Assembly: GCA_900472785.1 (NCBI GenBank)
Contig: UCJH01000013.1
Location: 90,845-154,844, forward strand
Source: Hyphomicrobiales bacterium
Lineage (GTDB): Bacteria > Pseudomonadota > Alphaproteobacteria > Rhizobiales > Rhizobiaceae
Length of the DNA: 64,000 nt
Direction: 5' to 3'
Below are positions 1-13,281 of the stretch, piece after piece. The notes below the pieces were generated by a model. The model ran no database searches. It was not told where the DNA came from and saw nothing but the letters and a program-made list of their open reading frames with translations. Position 1 is the stretch's first letter, and each line of letters starts with the position of its first letter. The position numbers were made by a program, and so were the translations under genes.

Positions 1-2202
<2,202 letters not shown>

Positions 2203-2300
2203 AACCGAGTAAGCTAGAAAATGTTGAGCGTGGCGAACCAGTTTGCGCGCCCGCGTTTTGACCCTTGCGGATATTTGCCCGCGCTGCGGAAAGATGAGCC

Positions 2301-3983
2301 TTGCCGTCCGAGACCCATGCCCTGAAGCGCGCGCGGCTGTTTGCCGGTATCGGCGGTGCGCATCCGATGCTCGCCGCAGCGGCGGCCCTCACCTGCATCG
2401 TCGTTCTGCTTCCCGTTCTGGCAATCGCCTGGCTTGCCGTCACCGGTGGCGATAGCGACTGGCCGCACCTGATGACCAATGTCATCCCCCGCGCGGCAGG
2501 CCGCACACTGCTTCTGATCGCGCTGACCGGTGCGGTTACCACCGCTATCGGCATTGTGACCGCCTGGCTGGTCGCCAGTTGCGATTTTCCGTTACGGCGG
2601 TTTCTTGGCGCCGCCCTGGTGCTGCCGCTGGCCATTCCTGCCTATCTTTCGGCCTATGCCTTCGGCGAACTCTTCACCTTCACCGGGCCGCTGCAATCCG
2701 CGGTCCGGGCGATCTTCGGCTTTCAATCGAGCCGCGACTACTGGTTCCCCGATGTCCGCTCGCTGGGTGGCGCCGTACTGGTGCTGGGGTCGGTGCTCTA
2801 TCCCTATATCTATCTCGCCTGCCGGGCGATGTTCCTGATGCAGGGACGGGCCGCCGCCGATGTCGCCCGCACGCTCGGCGCCGGGCCGCTCAAGGTGTTT
2901 TTCAGGGTCCAGATCCCGATGGCCCGCCCGGCCATCATGGTCGGCATCACCCTGGTCGCCATGGAAACCCTGAACGATATCGGCGCCGTCGAATTCCTCG
3001 GCGTGCAGACCCTGACATTCTCGATCTTCGACACATGGCTCAATCGCGGCAGCCTTGCCGGCGCCGCGCAGATCGCCTGTATCATGCTCGTCTTCGTGGT
3101 CATCCTGATGATGATCGAGCGGGCAGCGCGGCGGCGCCAGCGGTTTTCGAGCCAGAAAACCACGGCAGGGATGCACGATTCGATACGGCTGAGCCTCTCC
3201 GGTTGGAAGAGATGGGCGGCGATGGCAACCTGCCTTCTACCCGTCCTGTTCGGCTTTGCCGTGCCCTTGGTCGTGCTCGGCGGCTATGCGTTGAAGCGCC
3301 TCGATCAGTTTCTCGAACCGCGGCTCCTGAAGGCGCTGATGCACAGCATTCTCGTCTCCGGCTCCGCAGCCGTTATCACCGTCATTCTCGCCTTTGTGCT
3401 CGCCTATGCGGCCCGCACCAGCCGATCGCGCTTCATCAGCCTTGCCGGACGGCTTTCCGCCTTCGGCTATGGGGTACCGGGCACGGTCCTCGCCATCGGC
3501 GTGCTCTTCCCGCTGGCCGGCATCGACAACGGGATCGACGCCTTCCTGCGTGCCCATGCCGGGCTTTCGACCGGCCTTCTTCTCTCCGGTACGGGCTTTG
3601 CCATCATCTATGCCTGCTCGGTCCGGTTCCTGACCATGGCAGAGGGCTCGATCGAGGCCGGGTTCCAGAAGCTTTCGCCGCATCTCGACATGGCGGCGCG
3701 CACGCTTGGCCGAACCAGCGGCCAGACGCTGAAGAGCGTTCTCCTGCCGATGATGCGCCCGGCCGTTCTTTCGGCGGCGCTGATGGTGTTCATCGAGACG
3801 ATGAAGGAACTATCGGCGACGATCATGCTGCGCCCGTTCAACTTCAACACGCTGGCGACGCTGGTGTACGAGGATGCCTCGCGAGCGAAGGTCGAGGATG
3901 CGTCGGTCGCCGCGATCATCATCATCCTCGCCGGCATGATCCCGGTCATTCTCGTCTCGCGCTCGCTGGAGCGGCCACGCTGA
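2301..3983 (+). CDS. Iron-type ABC transporter permease, double module (FbpB/AfuB-like)
   Basis: The 560-residue hydrophobic protein contains two homologous binding-protein-dependent permease modules in one chain (about 30-280 and 300-555), each with roughly six membrane segments. EAA-type cytoplasmic loops are recognisable in each half, for example ADVARTLGAGPLKVF and LDMAARTLGRTSGQTL, followed by PMARPAI and PMMRPAV. This fused layout is typical of Fe3+ importer permeases (FbpB, SfuB, AfuB), which sit in the inner membrane. The start is a TTG with a GGAAAG-like ribosome site a few bases upstream; an ATG 22 codons later (2367) is possible. Neither the periplasmic binding protein nor the ATPase lies next to it here, so the partners must be upstream of the window or elsewhere. 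The substrate is inferred from family resemblance only. Confidence 0.8.
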   Translation: MPSETHALKRARLFAGIGGAHPMLAAAAALTCIVVLLPVLAIAWLAVTGGDSDWPHLMTNVIPRAAGRTLLLIALTGAVTTAIGIVTAWLVASCDFPLRRFLGAALVLPLAIPAYLSAYAFGELFTFTGPLQSAVRAIFGFQSSRDYWFPDVRSLGGAVLVLGSVLYPYIYLACRAMFLMQGRAAADVARTLGAGPLKVFFRVQIPMARPAIMVGITLVAMETLNDIGAVEFLGVQTLTFSIFDTWLNRGSLAGAAQIACIMLVFVVILMMIERAARRRQRFSSQKTTAGMHDSIRLSLSGWKRWAAMATCLLPVLFGFAVPLVVLGGYALKRLDQFLEPRLLKALMHSILVSGSAAVITVILAFVLAYAARTSRSRFISLAGRLSAFGYGVPGTVLAIGVLFPLAGIDNGIDAFLRAHAGLSTGLLLSGTGFAIIYACSVRFLTMAEGSIEAGFQKLSPHLDMAARTLGRTSGQTLKSVLLPMMRPAVLSAALMVFIETMKELSATIMLRPFNFNTLATLVYEDASRAKVEDASVAAIIIILAGMIPVILVSRSLERPR

Positions 3984-4002
3984 GACGGCTATAAAACCGG
4001 GC

Positions 4003-4031
4003 AAAAAAAGAGGCAGCGCAACGGCTACCTC
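4003..4031 (-). terminator. Rho-independent terminator on the minus strand
   Basis: Read on the minus strand, GAGGTAGC and GCTGCCTC form an 8-bp stem (one G-U pair) around a 6-base loop, directly followed by seven T residues (the A run at 4003-4009). It is the only clear terminator in the convergent gap and lies about 225 bp beyond the stop codon of the acetoacetyl-CoA synthetase gene, implying a long 3' UTR or a separate short transcript ending here. Confidence 0.7.
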
Positions 4032-4257
4032 GATAAGTTGAATGCTAACAAACAAAGGCTCGACAGGGGAACGACATCATGTCCGTGACAGCATCTCTGC
4101 TGTGAGCAACCCACTCATTGGTCGCCATCAAGTTGGGACCAACATGCGCCACCGGTCGTTAACAAAACCTTGCCACGCACCGCTAAAATTTTACCCATCG
4201 GCCCGGAACTGCGCGCCTTGGTTAATTCGGCCGGCCGCGAAACGTTAACGCCGCCAC

Positions 4258-6210
<1,953 letters not shown>

Positions 6211-6388
6211 GCTGTCCTCCACTCCAATGCCAGCCTGTATATCATGCTGCGTCGCAAGATAAACAGCTTGGCGCTGTCAGCATTGTCACCGCAGCGACAT
6301 TTCCATTCCCGACCGTTTGATTTCTTTCAGTCGAAAGCTTATCCAGACTCCGCGGTCGCGCTGCGATCTCAACAATCATCGGGCAGCA

Positions 6389-8227
6389 ATGAAAAATCTT
6401 ATCCAGAACAGGATCACGGCTGCCGGGTGGCGCGGATTGCTGCGATCGAACATCTTCCGGATGGGGCTGCTCGCCGCCTTCGTTTCCCTCGTGCTATTCA
6501 AGATCGCGCTGCCGCTCTTCGTCTCCACGGCCAGCGTCAAGACAAACATGGAAAATGCGCTTTCGTTCTGGACCGGCGGGCGGGCGAGCATCAGCGGCGA
6601 CCCGACGATCAGCTTCTGGCCGCATCCGCAATTGACGCTGCACGACGTTGAGATCGTTTCTGAAGGGGATACCCCTCAGCTCATGGCGAAGGCCGATGCA
6701 ATCACCGCCGATTTCGACGTGCTGGCCGCATTGCGTGGTACCCCGGTTTTCTACGATTTCCGTCTGCTTGCGCCTTCCTTCCGCATCGAGAAACGCAAAG
6801 ACGGGACTCTGAACTGGCGCAAGGTCGGATGGATGGCGAATGCGGTGCAAAACACGCCGGATCCCGTCCTTCAGCAGGATGCGCCGATCGGCGATGTAGC
6901 GATCGAAAACGGTACGCTCGATATTCTCGATCAGTCGACGGGGAGCCGCTATCGCGTCACCGATATATCCGGCGTGATTGCCTGGCCGACGCCATCCGAC
7001 CGGATTCGAGCCGATCTTTCCGCGGTGGTCAACGGCGAGATCGTCAACTGGGCCTTCGGCTGCGACGAGCCGCTGTCTTTCTTTTCCGGGCTTAGCACGC
7101 CGATCAGCACTGCGCTGACCTCCGCACCTGTGAACTTCTCCTTCGAAGGGGCCGGAAGCCTTTCGGCCACCGCTTTCTTTTCAGGTCAGTCGTCGCTTTC
7201 AGTGCCCTCGATCTCGGCCCTTCTGCGCTGGTACGGGGTCGATGCAGCCCAGGCCACGACGCTTGGCGCGATCAGTATCGATGCCACAATGTCGGCGGGC
7301 GGCGAGGCGGTCAAGCTGGACAACCTGACCCTTACGATTGACGGCGCGAACGCCACCGGCGTGCTCGACATCGCGCTGCCGGCAGGCCACCTTCCCCGCA
7401 TCGGCGGAACGCTCGCCTTCGACCGGCTCGACCTCAACGCGCTGATTGATGCCGCGTCACCCATGCCATCGACGCCCGGCGAGATAACCGGAGCGATCGC
7501 ACCCGATTTTCTCAATTGGCTGCGCCTCGACCTGCGGCTTTCCGCCCAGCAGGCAAATCTCGGCCCCCTGGTGCTCACCGATCTCGCGGCCGGCGCGATG
7601 GCGGATGGCGGCAGGGCGTCCTTCGATATCGGCGACAGCGGCTATGCCGGCGGTTCGCTCAGTGGTCGCATTGCTATAACCGAACAACAACTCTACGGCG
7701 GCGGCCAGTTGGCGCTTTCTCTCAAGGGCGCTGATCTCGGACCGATCGTAAGCCAGCTGGGTCTTCAGGGTCCGCTGCCGATCGGCCGCGGCGATCTCAG
7801 CCTCGATCTGTCGTCGGACAGGCTGATCTCGGCAACGACGCTCGGCGACATGTCCGGTCGCATCCGGATTGCAGTCAATGACGGCACGCTCGTGAATTTC
7901 AACGAAACGACCTTCGAAGCCTTGGTGGCCAAGGACGCCTTCTTCAATCTTTCAGACGTTGCCGCGGGCGCGTTTTCGTTTTCGACGGCCGATATCGAAG
8001 CGACGTTGAAGAACGGCGTTGCCGACCTGACGAGAGCCGACATTGTCGGCCGGGAGAAAATCCTGTCGCTGACCGGCCGCGTTCCCTACCGCACGGGCAG
8101 CCTTGCGCTTGCCGGCATCTTGAAACCGGCGGATACACAGGCTTCAACCCTGCCCTTGCGCTTTTTCGTCGGGGGATCCTGGCCCAACGCGGCGATTTCG
8201 CCGCTTTCCGTGCTGATCCGGCCCTGA
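6389..8227 (+). CDS. AsmA family protein
   Basis: The 612-residue protein has a single N-terminal membrane anchor (about residues 20-42, MGLLAAFVSLVLFKIALPLF) followed by a large beta-rich, Gly/Ala/Ser-rich periplasmic region. The early part (ENALSFWTGGRASISGDPTISFWPHPQLTL...) matches the AsmA N-terminal domain and the C-terminal part the conserved AsmA C domain (DMSGRIRIAVNDGTLVNF). AsmA-like proteins belong to the repeating-beta-groove group associated with inner-to-outer-membrane phospholipid traffic and outer-membrane assembly; the specific role here is unknown. The frame is open from a TTG at 6317, but the ATG at 6389 places the anchor at the usual distance from the N-terminus. No strong Shine-Dalgarno is visible, so the start is uncertain. 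Confidence 0.8.
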   Translation: MKNLIQNRITAAGWRGLLRSNIFRMGLLAAFVSLVLFKIALPLFVSTASVKTNMENALSFWTGGRASISGDPTISFWPHPQLTLHDVEIVSEGDTPQLMAKADAITADFDVLAALRGTPVFYDFRLLAPSFRIEKRKDGTLNWRKVGWMANAVQNTPDPVLQQDAPIGDVAIENGTLDILDQSTGSRYRVTDISGVIAWPTPSDRIRADLSAVVNGEIVNWAFGCDEPLSFFSGLSTPISTALTSAPVNFSFEGAGSLSATAFFSGQSSLSVPSISALLRWYGVDAAQATTLGAISIDATMSAGGEAVKLDNLTLTIDGANATGVLDIALPAGHLPRIGGTLAFDRLDLNALIDAASPMPSTPGEITGAIAPDFLNWLRLDLRLSAQQANLGPLVLTDLAAGAMADGGRASFDIGDSGYAGGSLSGRIAITEQQLYGGGQLALSLKGADLGPIVSQLGLQGPLPIGRGDLSLDLSSDRLISATTLGDMSGRIRIAVNDGTLVNFNETTFEALVAKDAFFNLSDVAAGAFSFSTADIEATLKNGVADLTRADIVGREKILSLTGRVPYRTGSLALAGILKPADTQASTLPLRFFVGGSWPNAAISPLSVLIRP

Positions 8228-8337
8228 CGTCGGACCCCGCTGATAGAAACCCGTGGAACCGTGTTCGAAAGCCTTATGCGGATTGCCTGATCGGCCTCTA
8301 AAATAAACCACCGAATCAGCCCGCAGGAGATGTACCC

Positions 8338-8598
8338 GTGCTGCGTTTTCTGGCCGCCGTTTTCAAGATCGCGCTCGCGTCGCTGCTGGCGGGAGCCGGG
8401 CTTTCGCTATTCAACATCTCCTCTGCGCAACTTCTCGAGCAGATCGGCATGACGCCCGAGGCGGTCTGGGGCTATGTACTGAGGGCGACAAACTGGGCGG
8501 TGCCCAACATGCTGCTCGGCTCGATGATCGTGCTGCCGCTGTGGTTCCTCACCTATGTGTTCCTGCCGCCACGCGAACGCGAGCGTGAACGCGACTGA
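8338..8598 (+). CDS. Small two-segment membrane protein (possibly DUF6460)
   Basis: The 86-residue protein starts at a GTG preceded by AGGAGA at normal spacing. It has two hydrophobic segments (about residues 4-22 and 57-76) and ends in a charged tail of repeated Arg-Glu pairs (RERERERD). It resembles small conserved rhizobial membrane proteins annotated as DUF6460, but that assignment is from memory. It lies 110 bp after the AsmA-like gene in the same direction, so cotranscription is possible. Function unknown. Confidence 0.65.
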   Translation: MLRFLAAVFKIALASLLAGAGLSLFNISSAQLLEQIGMTPEAVWGYVLRATNWAVPNMLLGSMIVLPLWFLTYVFLPPRERERERD

Positions 8599-8607
8599 CC
8601 AGACATT

Positions 8608-8820
8608 CTAGGATTCTTCATCCAATGCCATCAGGACGCGCTTCAGGAGTTCGTCCTCGTCGTGCACACCATGTCGGTAGAGCGTCAGGACCAAGGCTGC
8701 GACCGGATCGTTGGCGTCGCTCTCGGCCGAAATCTTCCTCGCCGCGCGTGCCCTGTCGAAAACACGCTGACAGAGATCGACATGATACGGCAGCATCGGT
8801 TCGTTGCGCCATTTGCTCAT
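8608..8820 (-). CDS. Hypothetical protein, 70 residues
   Basis: A short acidic-basic mixed protein with no membrane segment or signal peptide, predicted mostly helical (ending DEDELLKRVLMALDEES). The open frame runs further upstream, but the ATG at 8820 is chosen because GGTGGAGG lies just before it and the upstream extension is Gly/Cys/Arg-rich and not protein-like. It is convergent with the small membrane protein gene and lies downstream of the pot operon on the same strand, with a gap of about 190 bp. I do not recognise a family. Confidence 0.6.
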   Translation of the reverse strand: MSKWRNEPMLPYHVDLCQRVFDRARAARKISAESDANDPVAALVLTLYRHGVHDEDELLKRVLMALDEES

Positions 8821-9006
8821 TGTAACGCCTCCACCAGGACAACTCCAGCGGCCACCGCGCATCCTAACCGATCCGCAAGCTGCCGGAACACACGGTTCAA
8901 AAGAAGAACCAACCTCTGCAAAACCCAACGCGTTTTAGACGTTCCGAAACTGTTCAAATCATGTCGCAACCACAGCCGGCAAGCCCACAACCAGCACAAC
9001 ACACAG

Positions 9007-9822
9007 TTAATGCCCGAAGGCCGCCTGTTCGTCCTTGATCCGCTGTGCCTCTGTGCGTCGCGAAATGATAGAAGCGATCAACACGCCGACAGCGACGATG
9101 CCGATCAGGATGGTGCAGACTGCGTTGATTTCCGGTGTCACGCCGAGCCGCACCTGGCTGTAGATTTTCATCGGCAGCGTCGTTGCCCCCGGCCCGGAGG
9201 TAAAGCTGGAAATCACCAGATCGTCCAGCGACAGTGTCAGTGCGAGCACCCAGCCTGAAAACACAGCCGGGGCAATGACCGGGAGTGTGATCTTCATGAA
9301 GGTGGTGACCGGCGTTGCCCCCAAGTCCATCGCCGCCTCTTCGATCGACCGGTCAAAGCTCATCAGCCGGGATTGGACGACGACTGCCACGAAGCACATG
9401 GTGAAGGTGATATGGGCAAGCGTCAGTGTCCAGAAACCCCGGTCGAACCCGATCGCCACGAAGAGCAGCAGCATCGACAGGCCGGTGATGACTTCGGGCA
9501 TCACCAGCGGCGCATAGATCATGCCGGAAAACAGCATGCGGCCGCGAAAGCGGGTGTAGCGCGTGATCGCCAGGGCCGCCAGTGTGCCGAGCACGGTGGC
9601 GCAGGTGGCGGAAATCAGTGCCACCCGGATTGTCACCCAGGCCGCATCCATCAGACCCTGATTGTGGAAGAGCTGGACGTACCATTTGGTCGAAAATCCC
9701 GCCCAGACGGTCACGAGCTTGGATTCGTTGAAAGAAAAAATCACAAGCAGCACGATCGGCAGGTAGAGAAAGGCAAAGCCGAAAACGAGGGAAAGGATAT
9801 TAAAGCGGGACCAGCGTTGCAT
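9007..9822 (-). CDS. potI: Putrescine/spermidine ABC transporter permease PotI
   Basis: A 271-residue inner-membrane permease with six predicted membrane segments and the EAA loop (EEAAMDLGATPVTTFMKITLPVI) that docks to the ATPase. The segment LTLSLDDLVISSFTSGPG is characteristic of PotC/PotI proteins. It is last in the potF-potG-potH-potI order on the minus strand, starting 2 bp after the potH stop, with GGGGAGA as ribosome site. Substrate specificity between putrescine and other polyamines cannot be told from the sequence. Confidence 0.9.
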   Translation of the reverse strand: MQRWSRFNILSLVFGFAFLYLPIVLLVIFSFNESKLVTVWAGFSTKWYVQLFHNQGLMDAAWVTIRVALISATCATVLGTLAALAITRYTRFRGRMLFSGMIYAPLVMPEVITGLSMLLLFVAIGFDRGFWTLTLAHITFTMCFVAVVVQSRLMSFDRSIEEAAMDLGATPVTTFMKITLPVIAPAVFSGWVLALTLSLDDLVISSFTSGPGATTLPMKIYSQVRLGVTPEINAVCTILIGIVAVGVLIASIISRRTEAQRIKDEQAAFGH

Positions 9823-9824
9823 GC

Positions 9825-10736
9825 CTATCTCCCCTCGCTGTCAGCTTTGGCCTGCGCCTGCTGGAAGAACATGATCGGCACCACCAGAATGAGCAGCAGG
9901 ATGGTCGCAACCGCCGAGGAGACCGGCCAGTCGCGATTGGCATTAAACTCGTTCCACAGCGTCTTGCCGATCATCAGCGTTTCGGATCCGCCGAGCAGAT
10001 CGGGAATGACGAATTCGCCGACGGCCGGAATGAAGACCAGCATGCAGCCGGCGATCACGCCGGGCAGCGACAGGCGGAAGGTGACCTGCCAGAAGGCGGA
10101 GATCGGCGTGCAACCCAGATCCTGCGCGGCTTCGGTCAGGCTGTGGTCCATCTTTTCCAGCGCGGAATAAAGCGGCAGCACCATGAACGGCAGGTAGGAA
10201 TAGACGATGCCGATATAGATCGCCCAGTTGGTGTTGAGGATGATCAGCGGCTGGTCGATGATGCCCAAAGTGAGGAGCATCTGGTTGAACAGACCTTCAG
10301 GCTTCAGGATGGCGATCCACGCATAGACGCGGATCAGGAAGCTCGTCCAGAACGGCAGGATGACCAGCATCAGCAGTGTCGGCCGGATGGTTTTCGGCGC
10401 CTGCGCCATGCCATAGGCGATGGGATAGGCGATCAGCAGCGTCACGAGCGTCGAGACGCCGGCGATCCAGAGGCTGGAGCCATAGGCCTTGATATAGAGC
10501 GCATCTTCCGTCAGCCAGACGTAGTTTGCTATCGAGAATTGCTTGATCCCATCGATAATGCCTGAAAACCCGTCACTCCAGCTGAACACCGGGAGATAGG
10601 GCGGCATGGCAACCGCGGTTTCCGAAAGGGAAATCCGGAAGACGATGAAGAACGGTATGAGGAAGAAGAACAGCAACCAGGCATAGGGAATGATGATCAC
10701 GAGCCGGTTGAAGATTGCCGATCCGAATTTTGACAT
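9825..10736 (-). CDS. potH: Putrescine/spermidine ABC transporter permease PotH
   Basis: A 303-residue permease with six predicted membrane segments. The EAA loop reads LTEAAQDLGCTPISAFWQVTFRLSLP. The first periplasmic loop is long (about residues 38-90), as expected for the PotB/PotH family. It begins 4 bp after the potG stop codon with GAGG as ribosome site and is followed after 2 bp by potI, so the three genes are probably translated from one mRNA. It should form the membrane channel as a heterodimer with PotI. Confidence 0.9.
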   Translation of the reverse strand: MSKFGSAIFNRLVIIIPYAWLLFFFLIPFFIVFRISLSETAVAMPPYLPVFSWSDGFSGIIDGIKQFSIANYVWLTEDALYIKAYGSSLWIAGVSTLVTLLIAYPIAYGMAQAPKTIRPTLLMLVILPFWTSFLIRVYAWIAILKPEGLFNQMLLTLGIIDQPLIILNTNWAIYIGIVYSYLPFMVLPLYSALEKMDHSLTEAAQDLGCTPISAFWQVTFRLSLPGVIAGCMLVFIPAVGEFVIPDLLGGSETLMIGKTLWNEFNANRDWPVSSAVATILLLILVVPIMFFQQAQAKADSEGR

Positions 10737-10740
10737 GGCC

Positions 10741-11886
10741 TCAATCCCTCAGCACGACGCCGGCATTTTCATCGAACCAGATCCAGACCTCCTGGTCGTA
10801 GCCGATCGGGTCCTCGACCGAGCGCACGGCATTCAGCGAGGACGCCTTGACCACCCGGCCATCCCTGAGCTTTACGTGAAAGACCGTCATGTCGCCGAGA
10901 TAGCCGATATCCCAGATGACGCCCTGTGCGGCATTGAGCGGTGCGCAGGCCGGCTGGCTGCTGCCAACCCTGATCTTTTCCGGACGGACGGCGAAACCGG
11001 CCTTGGCGCCGACAGCCGGTGTTTCCGGCGATGCCACCTTGATCGACAGGCCGCTTTCCGTCTCGATTCGAACGAAGCCTCCATCGACCGATGAGACCGT
11101 ACCGTCGAAGATGTTCACGTCGCCGATGAAATCAGCCACGAAACGGGAATTTGGCGCCTCGTAGATTTCGGGCGGCGTCGCAACCTGGATGACCTTGCCG
11201 TGCGCCATGACCGCAATGCGGTCTGCCATGGTCATTGCCTCCTCCTGGTCGTGCGTCACGACCACGAATGTCAATCCCAGTTCCTGCTGCAGATCCATCA
11301 GTTCGAACTGGGTTTCCTCGCGCAGCTTCTTGTCGAGCGCACCCAGCGGCTCATCCAGCAGAAGCACCTTCGGGCGCTTGGCGATGGAGCGCGCGAGCGC
11401 GACGCGCTGGCGCTGGCCGCCGGAAAGCTGATGCGGTTTGCGTTTGGCGAATTTCTCGAGCTTGACCAGCTTCAGCATCTGATCGACGCGTTCGGCGATC
11501 TCCGCCTTGGGCATGCCGTCCTGCTTCAGGCCGAAGGCGACATTGTTCTCGACCGTCATATGCGGGAACAATGCATAGGACTGGAACATCATGTTGACCG
11601 GTCGCTTGTAGGGCGGCGTTCCGGCAAGGCTCTGGCCGTCGAGAATGATCTCGCCTGATGTCGGCTGCTCGAAGCCGGCCAGCATCCGCAGAAGCGTCGA
11701 CTTTCCGCAGCCTGACGCTCCGAGAAGGGCGAAGAACTCGCGGGGAAAGATATCAAGCGACAGATTGTCGACCGCGACGAAATCGCCGAATTTTTTGGTC
11801 ACGTTCCTGAAGGAGATGAACGGTTTGGACGCAGGGTCAGACCAAGGTGCAAAGGAACGCCGGATACTGCCGAGTGATTTCATCAT
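10741..11886 (-). CDS. potG: Polyamine ABC transporter ATP-binding protein PotG
   Basis: A 381-residue ATPase of the PotA/PotG family that powers the PotHI channel. Walker A is GASGCGKST, the ABC signature is LSGGQRQRVALARS, Walker B runs into LLLDEPLGALD, and the switch His lies in VVTHDQEEAMT. A C-terminal TOBE domain follows (about 285-375). The frame is open upstream to 11964, but the tandem ATGs at 11886/11883 follow a GGGGA ribosome site, whereas the upstream extension carries the intergenic hairpin. Gene order and 4-bp spacing to potH indicate an operon. Confidence 0.9.
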   Translation of the reverse strand: MMKSLGSIRRSFAPWSDPASKPFISFRNVTKKFGDFVAVDNLSLDIFPREFFALLGASGCGKSTLLRMLAGFEQPTSGEIILDGQSLAGTPPYKRPVNMMFQSYALFPHMTVENNVAFGLKQDGMPKAEIAERVDQMLKLVKLEKFAKRKPHQLSGGQRQRVALARSIAKRPKVLLLDEPLGALDKKLREETQFELMDLQQELGLTFVVVTHDQEEAMTMADRIAVMAHGKVIQVATPPEIYEAPNSRFVADFIGDVNIFDGTVSSVDGGFVRIETESGLSIKVASPETPAVGAKAGFAVRPEKIRVGSSQPACAPLNAAQGVIWDIGYLGDMTVFHVKLRDGRVVKASSLNAVRSVEDPIGYDQEVWIWFDENAGVVLRD

Positions 11887-11938
11887 GGATCCCCGAATGA
11901 CACAGACGGGTGCGCCCCTGGCACCCACTTCAAGAAAA

Positions 11939-11963
11939 TGCCCGGATTTTCGAGGTCCGGGCA
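11939..11963 (-). terminator. Hairpin between potF and potG (attenuator or mRNA stabiliser)
   Basis: TGCCCGGA and TCCGGGCA form a perfect 8-bp stem with a 9-base loop; on the minus strand it is followed by TTTTCTT. The tail is weak for full termination. A position between a periplasmic binding-protein gene and its permease/ATPase genes is a classic place for partial termination or 3'-end protection, giving an excess of binding protein. Confidence 0.5.
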
Positions 11964-11976
11964 CTTCGCTTCATTC

Positions 11977-13071
11977 TTATTGGCCGGTGACGACCTTGGT
12001 CCAAAGGCGCGTCACGACGCGCTGCGTCTTTGCGTCGTAAGGACTGACGGTGAAGAGCTTGCCCAGAACCTCCGCCGTCGGATAGATCGCCGGATCGTCG
12101 ATGATCTCCTTGGAGATGAACTGCTGCGACGCCTTGTTGCCGTTGGCATAGAAAATATAGTCCGAGGCCTTGGCGACCATTTCCGGCTTCATCATGAAGT
12201 TCAGGAATTCATGCGCTTCGGCAACATGCGGCGCATCGGCCGGAATGGCCATCTGGTCGAACCACATTTCGGTGCCTTCGTTCGGGATGGTGTAGGCAAC
12301 CTCGACGCCCTGCTTGGCTTCGGCGGCACGGTCGCGCGCCTGGAAGATATCGCCCGACCAGCCGACGGCCAGGCAGATGTCGCCGTTTGCAAGCGCATTG
12401 ATATATTCGGACGAATGGAACTTGCGGATGAAAGGCCGGATCTTCAGGAGAAGTTCCTCGGCCTTGGCCAGATCGTCCGGCGACTTGCTCTCCGGATCGA
12501 GGCCCAGATATTTGAGGGTGATCGGCAGGATATCGCTCGGGGAATCGAGGATATTGACGCCGCAATCCTTCAGTTTGGCGAGCTTTTCCGGATTGAAGAG
12601 AATGTCCCAGCTATCGACTTTGTCGGTACCGAGCGCTTCCGTGACCTTCTTGACGTTATAACCGAAGCCGACGGTGCCCCACATGTAGTTGACCGAATAT
12701 TCGTTGCCGGGGTCATACTTCTGCACCCGGTCCGTGACCACGTCCCACATGTTGGACAGGTTGGGGAGCTTCGACTTGTCGAGCTTCTGGTAGACGCCGG
12801 CGGCGATCTGGCGGACGAGGAAGTTGCTCGTCGGCACCACGATGTCGTAGCCGGTGCCCCCGGCCAGAAGCTTCGTCTCGAGGATTTCGTTGCTGTCATA
12901 GACGTCGTAGACGACCTTGATGCCCGTTTCCTTGGTAAATTCCTCCAGAATGCTGGCGTCGATATAATCGGACCAGTTGTAGACGTTGACGACGCGCTCC
13001 TGCGCAAAGGCCAGGGTTGCCGACCCTGCGACAAGCAGGGCTGACAGGGCTGTGACAATCTTTCTCGACAT
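11977..13071 (-). CDS. potF: Putrescine-binding periplasmic protein PotF
   Basis: A 364-residue solute-binding protein. The N-terminus is a clear Sec signal peptide (MSRKIVTALSALLVAGSATLAFA), and the mature part begins with the family motif VVNVYNWSDYIDASILEEFTKETGI. The PotD/PotF fold binds polyamines in the periplasm and delivers them to the PotGHI importer. The ATG at 13071 has AGGGGA upstream; the longer open frame to 13176 would put about 35 polar residues ahead of the signal peptide. It is first in the operon, and the 210-bp gap upstream (13072-13281) should carry the promoter. Confidence 0.92.
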   Translation of the reverse strand: MSRKIVTALSALLVAGSATLAFAQERVVNVYNWSDYIDASILEEFTKETGIKVVYDVYDSNEILETKLLAGGTGYDIVVPTSNFLVRQIAAGVYQKLDKSKLPNLSNMWDVVTDRVQKYDPGNEYSVNYMWGTVGFGYNVKKVTEALGTDKVDSWDILFNPEKLAKLKDCGVNILDSPSDILPITLKYLGLDPESKSPDDLAKAEELLLKIRPFIRKFHSSEYINALANGDICLAVGWSGDIFQARDRAAEAKQGVEVAYTIPNEGTEMWFDQMAIPADAPHVAEAHEFLNFMMKPEMVAKASDYIFYANGNKASQQFISKEIIDDPAIYPTAEVLGKLFTVSPYDAKTQRVVTRLWTKVVTGQ

Positions 13072-13281
13072 AGAATTCCCCTTTTTATCGGTTTTGCCGA
13101 GGCAGGCCGCTTTGCCTGCCTGTGACACGACCGGTCTCTCTTGATTGTTCAGATCGGAAGTTAGGCATGTTTTCAAACAACCACAAGCGCTTTTACGCGA
13201 GCCTGCGAGGCAAGTTTCCGCAATGCAAAAAATTCAGGCAATGGGCAAATAGGCAGATTTTTCAGTAACCTTGCGCGGTCG

